DNA of 64,000 nucleotides from Candidatus Bathyarchaeota archaeon (GTDB taxonomy: Archaea > Thermoproteota > Bathyarchaeia > Bathyarchaeales > Bathycorpusculaceae): positions 1 to 64,000 of the forward strand of contig JAOZID010000004.1 of assembly GCA_026014465.1 (NCBI GenBank), read 5' to 3'. Each line of letters starts with the position of its first letter. The stretch's first letter is position 1. This document shows positions 62,515-64,000 of this stretch, one piece after another. Below the pieces are notes generated by a model. The model was not told where the DNA came from, did no database searches, and worked only from the letters and a program-made list of their open reading frames with translations. Both the position numbers and the translations under genes were made by a program.

Positions 62515-62628
62515 TTGGTTACAAAACTGCTTGATGTGTTTACTATAGTTTTATCTAGTGTAGGTGGTATTTTAGCATATGTTCTTTTGTCTATACTGCT
62601 TAAGAGGTTGTTTTACCTTTGCGTGTAG
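62515..62628 (+). CDS. Possible small membrane protein
   Basis: A 37-codon frame from TTG at 62515 encodes one hydrophobic helix (LDVFTIVLSSVGGILAYVLL) flanked by Lys and Arg, and ends inside the next gene by 10 bp, as coupled genes here often do. No family match, and the region could simply be a leader, so this is tentative. Confidence 0.3.
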   Translation: MVTKLLDVFTIVLSSVGGILAYVLLSILLKRLFYLCV

Positions 62629-63761
62629 CAATAATATATGCAAGTTATATTTCGCGGGATAGTGGCACTTCTGAGAGAGTCCTTCAAATTGCAAAATGTC
62701 TAAGTGATAACAACGTTTACGTGACTCTTTCTGGAGTTGCCGCAGATAGCACTCAAAATTTTAACTCTAGACGTTTACAAGTATTTGTTATGCCCAATAG
62801 AATATTAAAACTTGGCGGGCTTTTGAGATGGTTTGTACAACAAGTTGCAGTGGGTTTAACCTGTAAGTACGACATAGTTCAAGTGGAATCCTTCTCTCTA
62901 ACTAGAAGTTTCTTTTTACTTCTGTTTATGCGTTTCTTCAGTAGAAAAACTATAATTGTTTACCACGATAAATGGTTTAAAGACGACCCTCGTAAAAGCT
63001 TTACGGGGAAGTTCAATTTAGCTATTCAACGGGTTTTGTTAACTCTTTTTGATGCTTCAATAACTCCTGGATTAAGTGTGAAGAAGTGGTTCAAAGAGCT
63101 TCACGGTGAAATTGCTGTTAGAAAAATGGTGGTGATGCCAAATGGAGTGCCAAATTGTGTCACAATAAATCCTGACTCTCTTGGCATCCGGAAAAAACAC
63201 AGTATTGGCTCGAACAGTTTTGTAGCTTTATTCTTTGGTTCTATGACCTTCAAGCCAAATTATGACGCGGCGGCACATCTATACTCTATATCCAACTCTA
63301 TTTCTACAAGTTTTGAAAAAATTACTGGTCGAAAGTTGCTTTTCATTTTGGCTGGTGTCGGCTCAGAAAAATTCCGTAAAACTGATCGTTTCATTCCACT
63401 TGGGTTCGTCACCGAGTTAGAGGAGTTATTATCTTTACCTGATGTAATCGTGTTTCCCCATCTTCCTTCACATAGCGGTCCTCATGTCAAGACAATATAT
63501 GCTTTTCTTAGTGGTAAACCTGTTGTTGCTACAGAAGATGCTGTAAAAGACTTGCCGTACATAATTCCTCAGCGACATTTCTTGCCCTTCGACATTAAAC
63601 ACCCTGAAAGTCTGTTAGACGCCCTTGTGAGCATCTCCTCAAACAAGTTAGATCATGAGCATATTGCAACTAATGCGTCTGATTATGCCGCTTCTTTTTC
63701 TTGGGAAAACATATCGCTTGAGCATCTAAAACTCTACCGTTCTTTACTAAATTCCGAGTAG
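62619..63761 (+). CDS. Family 4 glycosyltransferase
   Basis: 380 aa from a TTG with AGAGG ~11 nt upstream. RVAIIYASYISRDSGTSERVLQIAKCL, VVMPNGVPN, VALFFGSMTFKPNYDAA and VFPHLPSHSGPHVKTIYAFLSGKPVV. The donor-site motif is atypical (SGPHVKTIYAF), resembling the branch where the first Glu is not kept. Fifth glycosyltransferase of the island before the window ends. Confidence 0.85.
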   Translation: MRVAIIYASYISRDSGTSERVLQIAKCLSDNNVYVTLSGVAADSTQNFNSRRLQVFVMPNRILKLGGLLRWFVQQVAVGLTCKYDIVQVESFSLTRSFFLLLFMRFFSRKTIIVYHDKWFKDDPRKSFTGKFNLAIQRVLLTLFDASITPGLSVKKWFKELHGEIAVRKMVVMPNGVPNCVTINPDSLGIRKKHSIGSNSFVALFFGSMTFKPNYDAAAHLYSISNSISTSFEKITGRKLLFILAGVGSEKFRKTDRFIPLGFVTELEELLSLPDVIVFPHLPSHSGPHVKTIYAFLSGKPVVATEDAVKDLPYIIPQRHFLPFDIKHPESLLDALVSISSNKLDHEHIATNASDYAASFSWENISLEHLKLYRSLLNSE

Positions 63762-63768
63762 TTCCTAA

Positions 63769-64000
63769 ATGATTGGTTTCTATTTGTTGCCTTTCTTGTG
63801 TTTTCTCCCTGGAATTTTGGTATTATATTTCCTCTCCATGCGATATCGCATCAAGTTATCTCTGCCTGAACTTATCGTTTTAGGTAGCCTTATTTGGAAT
63901 TATTTGCTGGTAAGTTGTGGTTATCTGGTTGGCATCTTCTCTGACTTAACACCCCATTTCTTCGTCTTTTTTACCATAGTTAGTCTTCTGCTTTCGGTAC
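63769..64000 (+). CDS. Polytopic membrane protein, 5' part only
   Basis: The open frame starts MIGFYLLPFLCFLPGILVLY and runs off the window end with at least three hydrophobic helices. Position after a glycosyltransferase suggests a flippase, polymerase or GT-C protein of the glycan island. The 3' part is outside the window. Confidence 0.6.
   Translation, partial: MIGFYLLPFLCFLPGILVLYFLSMRYRIKLSLPELIVLGSLIWNYLLVSCGYLVGIFSDLTPHFFVFFTIVSLLLSV

Noticed and set aside
1-64000. CRISPR arrays and insertion sequences
   Set aside because: No regularly spaced direct repeats with unique spacers and no transposase-like ORF were seen while reading through the window.

Overview
The window is archaeal. 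The evidence is the 3' end of an archaeal-type 23S rRNA, the gene order SecE - Spt5 - L11 - L1 - L10, the archaeal D-aminoacyl-tRNA deacylase DtdA, the archaeal cobamide enzymes CobY, CobZ and archaeal-type CobT, TrmB-type regulators, a UbiA prenyltransferase next to a radical SAM enzyme resembling tetraether lipid synthase, TATA-box promoters and frequent TTG/GTG starts. Gene content and base usage would fit a Bathyarchaeia-like member of the Thermoproteota, but that placement is inference; only marker-gene phylogeny would settle it.

Layout. 1-200: 23S rRNA end, with no 5S visible downstream. 0.4-3.9 kb: a tightly coupled minus-strand array of seven small diverged winged-helix proteins, ending in a protein with a restriction-endonuclease-like C-terminal domain that looks frameshifted from the last winged-helix gene. 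4.2-12.7 kb: CbiB, two B12-binding radical SAM proteins, an aldo/keto reductase with a ferredoxin tail, a membrane-anchored flavodoxin and a membrane-fused threonine-phosphate decarboxylase. 12.9-15.8 kb: three glycosyltransferases. 15.8-19.4 kb: two exported proteins and a DUF362/radical SAM-SPASM pair. 19.5-25 kb: a flavodoxin pseudogene, CobY-CobS pair 1, then an epimerase - UbiA - Tes-like radical SAM operon. 25-27.5 kb: glycosyltransferases. 27.6-35.2 kb: two copies of a TrmB regulator / giant beta-propeller surface protein module. 35.3-42.7 kb: CobZ, BtuFCD, a DUF71 ATPase, CobT and CobS-CobY pair 2. 42.8-47.5 kb: a carbamoyltransferase-like protein, DtdA and the SecE-Spt5-ribosomal operon. 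47.6-52.3 kb: assorted single genes. 52.4-64 kb: a more AT-rich surface-glycan island (GT2, GT4, GT-C-like, polysaccharide pyruvyl transferase, B12 radical SAM).

How it fits together. CbiB, threonine-P decarboxylase, CobT, CobZ, CobY, CobS and BtuFCD cover the import of corrinoids and assembly of the cobamide nucleotide loop. No corrin-ring genes are present, so this locus points to salvage. Three B12-binding radical SAM enzymes in the window are potential users of the product. The other large theme is the cell envelope: two beta-propeller surface proteins, several exported proteins, lipid enzymes and about a dozen glycosyltransferases.

The least explained features are the winged-helix array, a pair of structured elements downstream of the two propeller genes whose stems show compensatory changes, the duplicated CobS-CobY pairs with a motif change in one CobS, and a patchwork of keto/amino strand skew that crosses gene borders.
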